Shown here piece by piece: positions 24,756 through 33,125 of a stretch of 35,776 nt of DNA. Numbering within the stretch: position 1 is the stretch's first letter; each line of letters begins with the position of its first letter. A program made the translations under genes and the position numbers. Under the pieces are notes generated by a model, which was not told where the DNA came from, ran no database searches, and saw only the letters and a list, made by a program, of their open reading frames with translations. Origin of the DNA: Promethearchaeota archaeon (GTDB taxonomy: Archaea > Asgardarchaeota > Lokiarchaeia > Sigynarchaeales > SOKP01); contig JAEOTL010000261.1 of the NCBI GenBank assembly GCA_016839845.1, positions 1 to 35,776 on the forward strand, in the 5' to 3' direction.

Positions 24756-25361
24756 TTAATTAGAATTTTGTCTACCCGATTTTAAAGAATATTTCAGAAT
24801 TCCTGCACCAAATAATGCTCCTAAAAGAAAAGGGATAAGAATCTGGAGCCATAATAAATTAAAGGGTAATAAATATGTAGGAGGCTCATGTTGAAGATTT
24901 TCTGGGAGTGTTCTTAGATAATATGAAATTGCAGATGTTATCCATGTATAAGACCAGGCTATAAAAGTAGCAACTCCAAGCCACTTGCAATTCTTATAAA
25001 TAAACGGCTTTCTGAAATATGAAGAAATTGTCTTAGTCACAATTATCCCAAAAACGATAAAACTAGGCCACACATGAAAGTTGTAACTTATACTTGTTAT
25101 TTCAAAGGGAGGTTCATTGAAAAATATTCCTCCGAAAAATCCTACTGTCCCCGCAAATAATCCGAGAAAATATAATAAAGTTGCAAATGCCCCAAAAGTC
25201 CGATGAGATCTAGATAGTACTTCATTAGTTTTTAGAAGTGCCCTCTTTTTCTTATAATATCCCGCATACCAACCTGTTGCTGCTTGGACAGTTGCGCACA
25301 TACAACCAAGCATGGTTATTATCGTATTAAATTCCGCTGTAGAATAAGTAAGTCCAGCCAT
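24756..25361 (-). CDS. Multi-span membrane protein, possibly b561-like
   Basis: 201 residues, about five predicted membrane helices. Histidines at 53 (SHRTFG) and 96 (NFHVW) fall near helix ends on opposite sides of a helix pair, a pattern that would suit haem binding, and the layout resembles cytochrome b561-type or DUF4079-like proteins. No signal peptide cleavage site and no soluble domain. The resemblance is weak and the family is not certain. Its spacing and orientation give no operon clue; it converges with the Gdt1-like gene and diverges from the ferritin-like gene. Confidence 0.5.
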   Translation of the reverse strand: MAGLTYSTAEFNTIITMLGCMCATVQAATGWYAGYYKKKRALLKTNEVLSRSHRTFGAFATLLYFLGLFAGTVGFFGGIFFNEPPFEITSISYNFHVWPSFIVFGIIVTKTISSYFRKPFIYKNCKWLGVATFIAWSYTWITSAISYYLRTLPENLQHEPPTYLLPFNLLWLQILIPFLLGALFGAGILKYSLKSGRQNSN

Positions 25362-25477
25362 AATTAAATTAAAACCTCATCTTATTTGAAATTATTTAAT
25401 ATTTTATAAGAAATAACATTTTTAATTGAATCTTATTATTTCTCTATGCTAAATTTAACGATTTGAGATGATATAAA

Positions 25478-26458
25478 ATGCTAAAAGTAAGTAATGAATA
25501 TTTAGATCTTCTAAATAAAGGTGTCGCTCGAGAGATGCAAGTTTCTGCCCAATATATGCTACAACATACAAAGATGGAGAAATTGCTCAGAAAAGTCATT
25601 AAAGAGAACATTCTATTAGATTCAACAACGTATGATGAATTTGGGAAGATTCTCAAGGATTTTGCTATTGAAGAAATGAAACATTTAGCTGCCATAATGG
25701 AAAGAATATACATTTTAGGTGGTGAAGCCACGACAAAACCGGATCAGGTAACCATTGGTAATTCCATAAAAGAATTTGCCCAAATAGGAGTTAAAGCAGA
25801 AGAAGAAGCCCTTGAAATGTATCGAACCATCATCGAGGCAGCCAAAGAAAATGGGGATCTTAAAACTTGGGGTTTGTTTACTCAAATTTACAGTGAAGAA
25901 GAGGAGCATTTGTTAAAATTTCAGGATTATAGTGAGGTTCTTGATGAACCTGATTTAGGAGAAACTTCAGAATCAGAATGGAGATCAATTTTCAATGATT
26001 CTGATTACATTGCTTTATTAAACAAAGCCCTGGCTGCCGAGATCTCAGCAAATATCCAGTATACCATCCAGCATGAAAAAGCCGAAGGATTAGAACGAAT
26101 GAGGCGAAAGAAAGATCCACTCGAGGTAGTTACGGGAAAAAACAAGGCAAGTGTTGTTTCTGGAATGCTTAAAACAATTTTTCTTCAGGAGATGGAGCAC
26201 ATGGAAAAAATTGCCGAAAGAATCTTTGAAATCGACAGAGAAGCTCTTGCTCAAGTGGATCCCCTCCCAGAGATTGGAGAGAATGTTGATGACTTCATCA
26301 CACTGGATAGAGAAGCTGAGAATTATGCGATTGTTCTTTATAGAAAAATTATTGAAGAAGCAACCAAAAAAGGAGACATCAAAACAAAACGTATGTTCGA
26401 AGACATCATTCAACAAGAAGAAGAACATTACTGGATGTTTGATGATTTTCTACTATAA
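25478..26458 (+). CDS. Tandem ferritin-like double-domain protein
   Basis: 326 residues made of two homologous four-helix-bundle domains (about 1-158 and 165-326). Domain 1 has E19, E66-x-x-H69 (AIEEMKHL), E109 and E141-x-x-H144; domain 2 has the matching E188, an EMEH quartet near 228-231, a REAENY glutamate and an EEEH near 314-317. Both diiron sites therefore look complete. Single domains of this sort store iron (bacterioferritin/Dps-like) or act as diiron oxidases and peroxidases. A fused pair would form one half-shell of a dimer within a chain. The AT-rich terminator follows. The function in iron storage is inferred. Confidence 0.75.
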   Translation: MLKVSNEYLDLLNKGVAREMQVSAQYMLQHTKMEKLLRKVIKENILLDSTTYDEFGKILKDFAIEEMKHLAAIMERIYILGGEATTKPDQVTIGNSIKEFAQIGVKAEEEALEMYRTIIEAAKENGDLKTWGLFTQIYSEEEEHLLKFQDYSEVLDEPDLGETSESEWRSIFNDSDYIALLNKALAAEISANIQYTIQHEKAEGLERMRRKKDPLEVVTGKNKASVVSGMLKTIFLQEMEHMEKIAERIFEIDREALAQVDPLPEIGENVDDFITLDREAENYAIVLYRKIIEEATKKGDIKTKRMFEDIIQQEEEHYWMFDDFLL

Positions 26459-26472
26459 CTTATCTTTTTTTG

Positions 26473-26495
26473 AAAAAGTCAAACTTTTTTTTTTT
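26473..26495 (+). terminator. Hairpin plus T-tract terminator of the ferritin-like gene
   Basis: AAAAAGT-CAA-ACTTTTT forms a perfect seven-base stem at 26473-26489 and runs into T residues up to 26495. It lies 15 bases after the ferritin-like stop at 26458. Confidence 0.6.
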
Positions 26496-26556
26496 ATTAA
26501 TTAATAAAATAGTTCTATAGATACAATTTTTGTCTAGAGTTTAGACATATTAGGTC

Positions 26557-26568
26557 AAAAAAAAAAAA
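26557..26568 (-). terminator. T-tract terminator of the hydrolase gene
   Basis: A run of 12 A residues on the plus strand (T on the minus strand) lies about 35 bases past the stop of the minus-strand hydrolase gene. A small inverted repeat (TGTCTA-GAGTT-TAGACA, 26531-26547) lies just beyond it. The two convergent genes thus each have their own T tract. Confidence 0.5.
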
Positions 26569-26602
26569 GGAAAGATTTTAGTAATAATTTTTTTAGGGGG
26601 GT

Positions 26603-28435
26603 CTATAATCCTGCGCCCCATACTGTTCCAACACTAAAGAACCAAACAGTGATAATAGCCGCGAATAATGATCCAAGATAAATCCTTCCCGTCTTACGGT
26701 AGAATATAATCATTACACCATAAAGTAATGCTGATAAAGGAATTACCGAGAAGAGTTGTAGTGGCATTATCGGGTTAAACCACCAACCTGCATAGGGATA
26801 TTGGGAGATTGCTACGCCGATATACTGAATTAAGACTAGTATTATAAGTCCTGCTAGCATTGAAAAGCATGTTTTCGCCCACCAAATTAAATGGGTTTTT
26901 AGAGATGTACTTGAATCACTTTGGCGAATTTGACCAAATAAGAATATTCCTCCATTTATTAAGAAAAACGGTATGAAGATCGGCAAATATAGCAAGAACA
27001 TTAAGAATCTATGTGGTGTAAACATCTTAGCAAAAACCCAAATCGCTCTAAATTCAATCAAGAAGAATGTTTGGAATATGCTTACAAGCATGTACATCCA
27101 CCCAAATAGCGCTATAGCTAGGAGTGCCGTCTTTCCAAATATTTGTAAGCCCCCTTTCCAGTTGCTGCTAAATTCCTCGCTATATGTCACCCCGAGATCG
27201 TATAATTTTATACTACCTCTGTCTTTTCTATTGAAAAGAATAAACCATAAACTTACGAGAAAAGTAGCAGCAGCGGCAGTTGTCAAATAAAACCCTAGGA
27301 AGTTGTTCATCATTCCCATATTTAATGGTTCTTGGAACTCCCAGTGTTCATCAGCGTGAGTAAACAGACCATAAAATAATCCTGCGATAACAGTATTAAC
27401 AGTAGCAAAGATCCACCAATACATTTTGCTAGTTGTGGGAATCCGTTCAGGCATAGGTTGTTTTACTTCATTGAAAAATTTAGTTGAAAGTAACAGTTGA
27501 GCTAAGAAAATAACAGACACAAATGAAGCCAATAAGGCGATTCCACCAAATGCCTCAACATATAAATATGTTTGAGTTGGAATAGCAGCAATAGCCCATG
27601 CTTGATTTTCTGTCATACCCATTAAAGCTTGTAGCATCCATGCGGTGATTTCAGCAGTACAACCAGGATCAAATGTCAATCCCGGATGGGTTACTCCATA
27701 AGCTAGATGTTCCCGATAACTCGTATTAAGTGAAAAATCACCGTAAGTGGTGTCAACAACGGCAGGTGTGAGTGGAGGTAAGCCGGCGTTTTGTCCAGCT
27801 ATGAGTAATCCTTCTGCTATAACTTGATCAACTGTCAAATCTTCACTATATCCTCCATAGGTATACCATTCTTCATATTCAGCCCAAAGGTGTAAAACAT
27901 TATGGGTAACATTGAAATTGTGAAGTGCAGGAGGGAAAGATTGGAATGCGCATGCATCATGGTCAGGATTAGCCCCAGCTAATTGTTCACCAACAATATA
28001 ACCCATAGAATGTCCATATATTCCCATCCAATCTCCATCAACAAATGGTAAGGTTCTCATCCAATCATAGGCAGCATCGGTTCCTTGAAGATACCAAGTC
28101 AATTCACCACCAGAATCACCATGACCGATTTCATCAACAGTTAATACGACAAAACCTGCTTTTGCTAACTCTATGGCTGCAGGTCTTTCAATATCTTTAT
28201 CATTATTATATCCATGTATACCTATAATCCCCGGAGCTGGATTAAACATATTCACATTTTTTGGGCGATAGAGTTTGCCAACAACTTTACTGGAAGTAAA
28301 TTCATCGAAGATTGCAACTTGTTGGACATCGATTGTATTAAAATCTGTTTGAAATTGAGCAGCGATTGTACCTGAGGTAATAACTACCGCGATTGAGATT
28401 AAAAAATACAGTTTGGTTCGTTTGTCTTTTTCCAT
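26603..28435 (-). CDS. Membrane-embedded alpha/beta hydrolase
   Basis: 610 residues from ATG 28435 (GAGG nine bases upstream). An N-terminal anchor (about 9-26) precedes an extracellular alpha/beta-hydrolase domain of about 40-230 with GIHGYN near 71-76, the nucleophile elbow GHSMG near 141-145 and a catalytic-base region with VLHLWAE near 181-187. Residues about 285-605 add eight or so membrane helices. Hydrolase plus large membrane domain is unusual; the substrate could be a lipid or peptide ester, but this is inference. A TTG at 28444 would add three residues and lacks ribosome-site spacing. It diverges from the S1P-lyase-like gene across about 270 bases. Confidence 0.7.
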   Translation of the reverse strand: MEKDKRTKLYFLISIAVVITSGTIAAQFQTDFNTIDVQQVAIFDEFTSSKVVGKLYRPKNVNMFNPAPGIIGIHGYNNDKDIERPAAIELAKAGFVVLTVDEIGHGDSGGELTWYLQGTDAAYDWMRTLPFVDGDWMGIYGHSMGYIVGEQLAGANPDHDACAFQSFPPALHNFNVTHNVLHLWAEYEEWYTYGGYSEDLTVDQVIAEGLLIAGQNAGLPPLTPAVVDTTYGDFSLNTSYREHLAYGVTHPGLTFDPGCTAEITAWMLQALMGMTENQAWAIAAIPTQTYLYVEAFGGIALLASFVSVIFLAQLLLSTKFFNEVKQPMPERIPTTSKMYWWIFATVNTVIAGLFYGLFTHADEHWEFQEPLNMGMMNNFLGFYLTTAAAATFLVSLWFILFNRKDRGSIKLYDLGVTYSEEFSSNWKGGLQIFGKTALLAIALFGWMYMLVSIFQTFFLIEFRAIWVFAKMFTPHRFLMFLLYLPIFIPFFLINGGIFLFGQIRQSDSSTSLKTHLIWWAKTCFSMLAGLIILVLIQYIGVAISQYPYAGWWFNPIMPLQLFSVIPLSALLYGVMIIFYRKTGRIYLGSLFAAIITVWFFSVGTVWGAGL

Positions 28436-28708
28436 AAAAAGCAAACCTCAAAATGTCTTTTTTTTTTATTATATCAAGAACTATTTTTATTAGTTTTTTA
28501 TTAGATTGCAATTCAAATTAATTATCATGTTATTTATATAGTTTTTTCTTTATTTTTGAAATACGATTAATTGAACAAAAATTAGGAATTTGTGAATATT
28601 TTTCAAGAGTATCCTTTTTTTTTTCCATTAGGTTTACAACTTAAAAAAGTTTTAATTTACTAATAATTTAAGTCAATAAAAAGTCGAATAGCTGATTAGT
28701 GAGAGTTT

Positions 28709-30046
28709 ATGGTTAGACCAAAAGTAACTTTACCAGAAAAAGGGATACCCGAAGAAAATTTATTTGCAGTCATGGAAGATCTTCGAAAGGAGGATACCAA
28801 TTGGAGAGAAGGAAAAGTATGGAGTCTAGTGTATCATGCAACAGACAAGCATACTGAGATGCTTAAGAAAGCATATACGATGTTTTTTTCTAAGAATGCA
28901 CTCAGTCCAATTGCGTTCCCAAGTCTGAAAAAGTTCGAAATTGAAGTTATTTCTATGGCAGTCGACATATTTAATGGAGATAAAAGGTGTTGCGGGAGTA
29001 TGACTTCGGGAGGCACAGAAAGCATACTAATGGCAATTAAGACCTATCGAGATTGGGCAAGGGATAAGTTTCCAAATATAAAAGAACCAGAAATGGTTTT
29101 ACCAAGCTCTGCTCATCCTGCTTTTGATAAGGGAGCAGATTATTTCGGCGTAAAATCTGTACGAGTGCCTGTTGATGAAAAAACCCATCGAGCCGATGTA
29201 GAGGGTATTAAAAAGGCCGTTAATGAGAATACAATTCTAATTGTTGGTTCTGCCTGTGATTTCCCGAGAGGCGTGGTTGATCCAATTACAAAATTAGCCC
29301 TCATTGCCCAAGAAAAAGGATTACCACTGCACGTTGACGCTTGCCTTGGTGGTTTTATGTTACCTTTTGTAAAGAAACTGGGGTATGACGTACCTGATTT
29401 TGATTTCTCTGTTCCAGGGGTTACTTCTATCTCGGCAGATGTTCATAAATATGGTTATGGAGCAAAAGGAGCATCAACTATTCTCTATCGTAAAGAAAGA
29501 ATTTGGAAGTACCAATTTTCTGTCTATACTGATTGGTCGGGAGGGATTTATATATCTCCTTCAATGAGAGGAACTCGCCCAGGAGGAGCACTCGCAGCAG
29601 CTTGGATTGCTTTGAGAGCACTAGGAACTGATGGGTATTTAAATCTAGCAAAAATCGTAATGGGTACCTCAAAAAAGTTAATGAAAGGAATCAATGATAT
29701 CCCAGAACTCTATATTATCGGTGAACCCGTGATGAGCGTTTTTTCCTTTACATCCGATACGATTGATGTATATAATTTAGGAGATCTTATGGATAAGAAA
29801 GGATGGCACCTTGATCGTATTCAATTTCCAAATGCACTACATATGATGGTAAATCCTCATCATGCCGAAATTGTTGAACCGTTCCTAAAGGACCTTAAAG
29901 AATCTGTTCATGAAGTTGTAGAAAATCCAGGAAGTACGTCTGATGGGGATGCAGCTATTTATGGGATGGTAGCTAGCTTGCCTGACAGGGATAAAGTGAA
30001 GGATTATATTATTAACTTTTTGAAGAGTCAATATAAAATAAAATAG
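28709..30046 (+). CDS. Sphingosine-1-phosphate-lyase-like PLP enzyme
   Basis: 445 residues, a group II-type PLP enzyme. The cofactor lysine is K247 in SADVHKYGYGAKG, the glycine-rich GGTES is at 101-105 and the pyridine-nitrogen aspartate is D210 (HVDACLGGF). The downstream DWSGGIY (~273-279) and RPGG (near 291-294) segments match sphingosine-1-phosphate lyase more than glutamate decarboxylase. S1P lyases cleave phosphorylated long-chain amines to an aldehyde and phosphoethanolamine; the eukaryotic form has a membrane anchor, absent here. In an archaeon with ether lipids the natural substrate is unclear. It is monocistronic in the plus direction. Confidence 0.82.
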   Translation: MVRPKVTLPEKGIPEENLFAVMEDLRKEDTNWREGKVWSLVYHATDKHTEMLKKAYTMFFSKNALSPIAFPSLKKFEIEVISMAVDIFNGDKRCCGSMTSGGTESILMAIKTYRDWARDKFPNIKEPEMVLPSSAHPAFDKGADYFGVKSVRVPVDEKTHRADVEGIKKAVNENTILIVGSACDFPRGVVDPITKLALIAQEKGLPLHVDACLGGFMLPFVKKLGYDVPDFDFSVPGVTSISADVHKYGYGAKGASTILYRKERIWKYQFSVYTDWSGGIYISPSMRGTRPGGALAAAWIALRALGTDGYLNLAKIVMGTSKKLMKGINDIPELYIIGEPVMSVFSFTSDTIDVYNLGDLMDKKGWHLDRIQFPNALHMMVNPHHAEIVEPFLKDLKESVHEVVENPGSTSDGDAAIYGMVASLPDRDKVKDYIINFLKSQYKIK

Positions 30047-30075
30047 TTAGATATTTCATCAATTTTGACTTTTAT

Positions 30076-30816
30076 TCAATCTTCTTTATGTTCCCACCAG
30101 TAGGGGATTCCCAGTTTAATTAATTCTCCATAATCTAACAATAATATGTAATCCTCCATTATGGAAAACGCAAAACCTCCAAGATAATCTATCCAGCGCT
30201 CATCGGGAGGGAGACCAAACCACCCAAATCTAAATATTGATATATGAAAATCATGAGAAATAAAGATATTGATACCCCCTTCAGGGATATTCTCAATTTG
30301 GCTCCAGATTTGCTGACCACCTTTCTGGTAGAAAGGGAGTGCTGGTGACCATAGATCTGGGGGATATATTCCTGCTAAATAACGAAGAATAACTTGCTGT
30401 GCACCATATTTGTTATATTCATCTAAAAATGATTGCATGTTAATACCAATCCCAAGAAGAGCCTCACATTCTCCGATAATAAAACCCTTCCCGTTAATCT
30501 CTGAAAATCCTTGGTAGATTTTTTCCGCAGTTTCTTTACAACGGTTACGAGGGCTGTGAAATAATCGAATTGGTTTCTTTAAGGGTAATTTTTCTCCAAA
30601 CAGTTTAGCCATATCTTTTCCTAATGGTGTTAACTCCATATTTGCTTTTTTTAGGTCAGTTTCATTCACCATTTCTGGCTCATTTCTTTGAGAATGTCTC
30701 ATTACAATAGTTATCTTTGAATCAGCGGGAAATTTACTAAGTCCTTCGATAATCCATCTTGTTTGGGCTGTCCATGCACTTTCCTCCCAAACTTTATTAG
30801 AAATATTCTCAGACAT
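30076..30816 (-). CDS. Histidine phosphatase superfamily protein
   Basis: 246 residues from ATG 30816. The family signature is M-R-H-S-Q-R-N near residues 39-45, where the usual form is RHG; here glycine is replaced by serine (RHS). A second arginine and histidine needed for catalysis are present (HSPRNR near 87-92 and FISHDFH near 186-192). Substrates range from phosphosugars to phosphoproteins; none can be assigned. A TTG at 30852 would extend it 12 residues and is less likely. The gelsolin-PH-like gene ends about 50 bases upstream on the same strand, so the two may be co-transcribed. Confidence 0.75.
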   Translation of the reverse strand: MSENISNKVWEESAWTAQTRWIIEGLSKFPADSKITIVMRHSQRNEPEMVNETDLKKANMELTPLGKDMAKLFGEKLPLKKPIRLFHSPRNRCKETAEKIYQGFSEINGKGFIIGECEALLGIGINMQSFLDEYNKYGAQQVILRYLAGIYPPDLWSPALPFYQKGGQQIWSQIENIPEGGINIFISHDFHISIFRFGWFGLPPDERWIDYLGGFAFSIMEDYILLLDYGELIKLGIPYWWEHKED

Positions 30817-30866
30817 GATTTCTTTTTTTTTCAGTAATATAGAATAAACCAATTTTAATATTGCGA

Positions 30867-31805
30867 TTATTTTCTTCTTACAAAAGTAAGTTTCCCAATT
30901 TCCGTGGGGATTTCAGCCTTAAATGGGAATTCTATTGTGAGTATATCAATTAAGTTATTATATTCTTCTCGGGTAAGTCCGTCAAAAAGAAAAACACAGG
31001 CTCCACTCTTCTCAGGTTCAGCATTAAAACACATATCATACATCCCATTTACTTCTTGAATCTCAAAAGATCTAAGCCCATTAATATCCAAAATAGAGAC
31101 CTGCCCGTGCCATTTAAAATATTTATCTGATATTCCAGAAAAATCATAAATTTCATTAAATCGATTATTAGTTATGATTTTCTTGTTGGTTATAACTTCT
31201 CTCTTCTCAAAAATTTCCTTTTCAACTTTATCTAATTTAGCAAGCCGTTTAACTCGATTTTTATATCTCTTGTTTTTCAGAAGGGATTTAACCCAATTCA
31301 ATGAAATTTTTTGAGAAACACTCTTAATCCATAATATTTTCTCATCAGCATCCAAAAACTGTTTAATTTCGTCAGGTTTTGAGGATTCAGAAAACTCAAC
31401 TTTTGTTTCAAGTATTTCTTGCTGTTCTAAACGTTCCCGAGCAGAATTACTTAATATAACTTTATCTTCGAGTTTTTCTTCCACTTCCATCGATTCCAGC
31501 CCAAAAACATTTAAAAATTCTTGAGCCTCATCACCTTGATCTATGGATACTATTTTACATCGGTGATACCCACTTTTCATTAGCTCTCCTTGAACTTCTG
31601 TAGCAATTCGAGAGCCTAGAAATCTTTTCCTAACAGATGATTGTGCACCCTTCCATAAATAGATCCGCCTTATATCTTCTCTAACAATCAATAGCACTTT
31701 TTCTGGATGTAGATAATAGCTAAGCTCTCCTTTATCTATCGCTATTTTATTCTTATCCCCAGAGTCCTCTATTTCAAAAACCATAAACTCTTGATACTCT
31801 GACAT
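30867..31805 (-). CDS. Gelsolin-like plus PH-like domain protein
   Basis: 312 residues. Residues about 20-105 look like a gelsolin repeat (LLIVREDIRRIYLWKG at 38-53, then a helix and the CKIVSIDQG strand). After a charged linker, residues about 145-300 show a LDADEKILWI segment and EVITNKKIITNNRFNEI near 203-217, the pattern of bacterial PH-like domains (EKIL..., VITNKRII). A gelsolin module linked to a lipid- or membrane-associated PH-like module suggests attachment of actin-like filaments to membrane, which is inference. It starts with ATG 31805 and is followed by the histidine phosphatase gene on the same strand. Confidence 0.6.
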   Translation of the reverse strand: MSEYQEFMVFEIEDSGDKNKIAIDKGELSYYLHPEKVLLIVREDIRRIYLWKGAQSSVRKRFLGSRIATEVQGELMKSGYHRCKIVSIDQGDEAQEFLNVFGLESMEVEEKLEDKVILSNSARERLEQQEILETKVEFSESSKPDEIKQFLDADEKILWIKSVSQKISLNWVKSLLKNKRYKNRVKRLAKLDKVEKEIFEKREVITNKKIITNNRFNEIYDFSGISDKYFKWHGQVSILDINGLRSFEIQEVNGMYDMCFNAEPEKSGACVFLFDGLTREEYNNLIDILTIEFPFKAEIPTEIGKLTFVRRK

Positions 31806-31972
31806 ACTATTTTCGAGTTTTTAATAAGAAGTTTTTATAGTATTCATTAAATTCCACTATTTTAAACTTATATAATATACATCTATTTATCTTCGATGAC
31901 ACAAAATTGAATTGTCGCAAATAAAAATTGCAATAACCTATTCACAAATTTATAGATAAATATAAAAAAAAA

Positions 31973-32341
31973 TTATTTAGCGTTGGGATCTTCTTGCATC
32001 ATCCCTGTTAGGATGCCTTCTGGGTCTTCGAAGTAAGCCAACCAGCCTACTCCGGGAACAACTTGTTTGGGTCGTACGATTTTTCCACCATTTGCTTCAA
32101 CCTTTTTGACTGCTGTATCAACATCTTCAACATCTATAGTATTTACTACATGAGGGAAACTTTCTGGATCTTGACCTAATCCCCCATCTATTCCAGGTTC
32201 CTTTTCATCACCCGTCATTATGAGCCAATAATCCATTGGACCTTCCCATTTCTGAAATTTCCAGCCAAATACAGTCTCATAAAACTTGATCGTCTTTTCA
32301 ACATCCTTCACATTTAGTTCAAAATGGACAATTCTCGGCAA
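31973..32341 (-). CDS. VOC family (glyoxalase/dioxygenase-like) protein
   Basis: 122 residues from TTG 32341, the typical size of one VOC (vicinal oxygen chelate) unit. The start M-P-R-I-V-H-F-E-L-N-V, F-Y-E-x-V-F-G-W near 20-27 and Y-F-E-D-P-E-G near 105-111 match the family. A GAGGAAAG ribosome site nine bases upstream of the TTG (32348-32355 on the minus strand) supports this start; an upstream ATG at 32443 would add 34 residues of poor quality. Members bind a metal and are often glyoxalases or resistance proteins; no substrate can be named. Confidence 0.85.
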   Translation of the reverse strand: MPRIVHFELNVKDVEKTIKFYETVFGWKFQKWEGPMDYWLIMTGDEKEPGIDGGLGQDPESFPHVVNTIDVEDVDTAVKKVEANGGKIVRPKQVVPGVGWLAYFEDPEGILTGMMQEDPNAK

Positions 32342-32468
32342 TTTGTACTTTCCTCGGTAATTTATAATTATATTCAAATAATAACCCTCAAATTGGGTTA
32401 AAAAATCTTTGTTTAATAATATAAAAATTTTGCACAGAATCATAGTTTAACTGATGAAATTGAAAACA

Positions 32469-32942
32469 TCACCAGCAAGTAGGATCAAAATATTTTTTAT
32501 ATTTCTCTAGCCAAGCACATTTTATATATGTAGTATAATCTTCTGTAATTTCTTCTCCTGGTTGAATGTCCCTGTTAGTGATAGAGTTAACTGAGTTTTC
32601 CTCAATAGATCCAGTATTTGGTGTATATGAATGGTTTACAAATTTAGCATCATCTAAACAAAAGACAAGAGCATCAAGTTCCATATCATAGTACGAATAA
32701 GTGAGGAGAGCATTTATATAATCGTCTATAAGGGGTAATTTTTTTGATGAATCAAGCACCTCGAATTGGTGCTTTGTCACGATTAAGACATCTTGTGATC
32801 GAGCATGCCACCAAACTGTACCTTTTGGAATTAACACTTTTGCAAATAGGCCAAAACCATGTATTTCGCTCTGTTTTACTTCTGCGAATTCCATAATTGG
32901 ATTAACAGCTCGGGGGTTATAAGGAATATTCATAATTATCAT
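32469..32942 (-). CDS. SET-domain protein
   Basis: 157 residues, essentially one SET domain. The HGFGLFAK near 28-35 (first SET strand), FVNHSYTPNT near 101-110 (the N-H pair and following turn) and GEEITEDYT near 129-137 (the catalytic tyrosine region) are the three core SET motifs. A cysteine-rich post-SET is absent apart from C142 and C156. SET proteins methylate lysines; in prokaryotes, targets include chromatin-like and ribosomal proteins. This size matches small bacterial and archaeal stand-alone SETs. Targets are unknown. ATG at 32933 is an alternative start. Confidence 0.82.
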   Translation of the reverse strand: MIIMNIPYNPRAVNPIMEFAEVKQSEIHGFGLFAKVLIPKGTVWWHARSQDVLIVTKHQFEVLDSSKKLPLIDDYINALLTYSYYDMELDALVFCLDDAKFVNHSYTPNTGSIEENSVNSITNRDIQPGEEITEDYTTYIKCAWLEKYKKYFDPTCW

Positions 32943-33125
32943 CTAATACACAGATAGTAGTTATATTTTGAAATAATGACGAAGAATTTAATATATTAAC
33001 TCTAGAAATCGGATAGGTTTTTATCAAAAAAAGAATATGATTCAAACATAATTTTAAACTTAAAATCCAATTTAATCTGAGACTATTAATAACTTAAATA
33101 ATAGTCGGTTGAATATAAGAAACTA

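Noticed and set aside
26090..26504. Overlapping ORFs on both strands within and after the ferritin-like gene
   Set aside because: Shadow frames of the double ferritin gene without family features.
26531..26547. TGTCTA-GAGTT-TAGACA inverted repeat considered as an operator or hairpin terminator
   Set aside because: It is in a convergent gap, after the T tracts for each gene, so it may be decorative. No support for either role.
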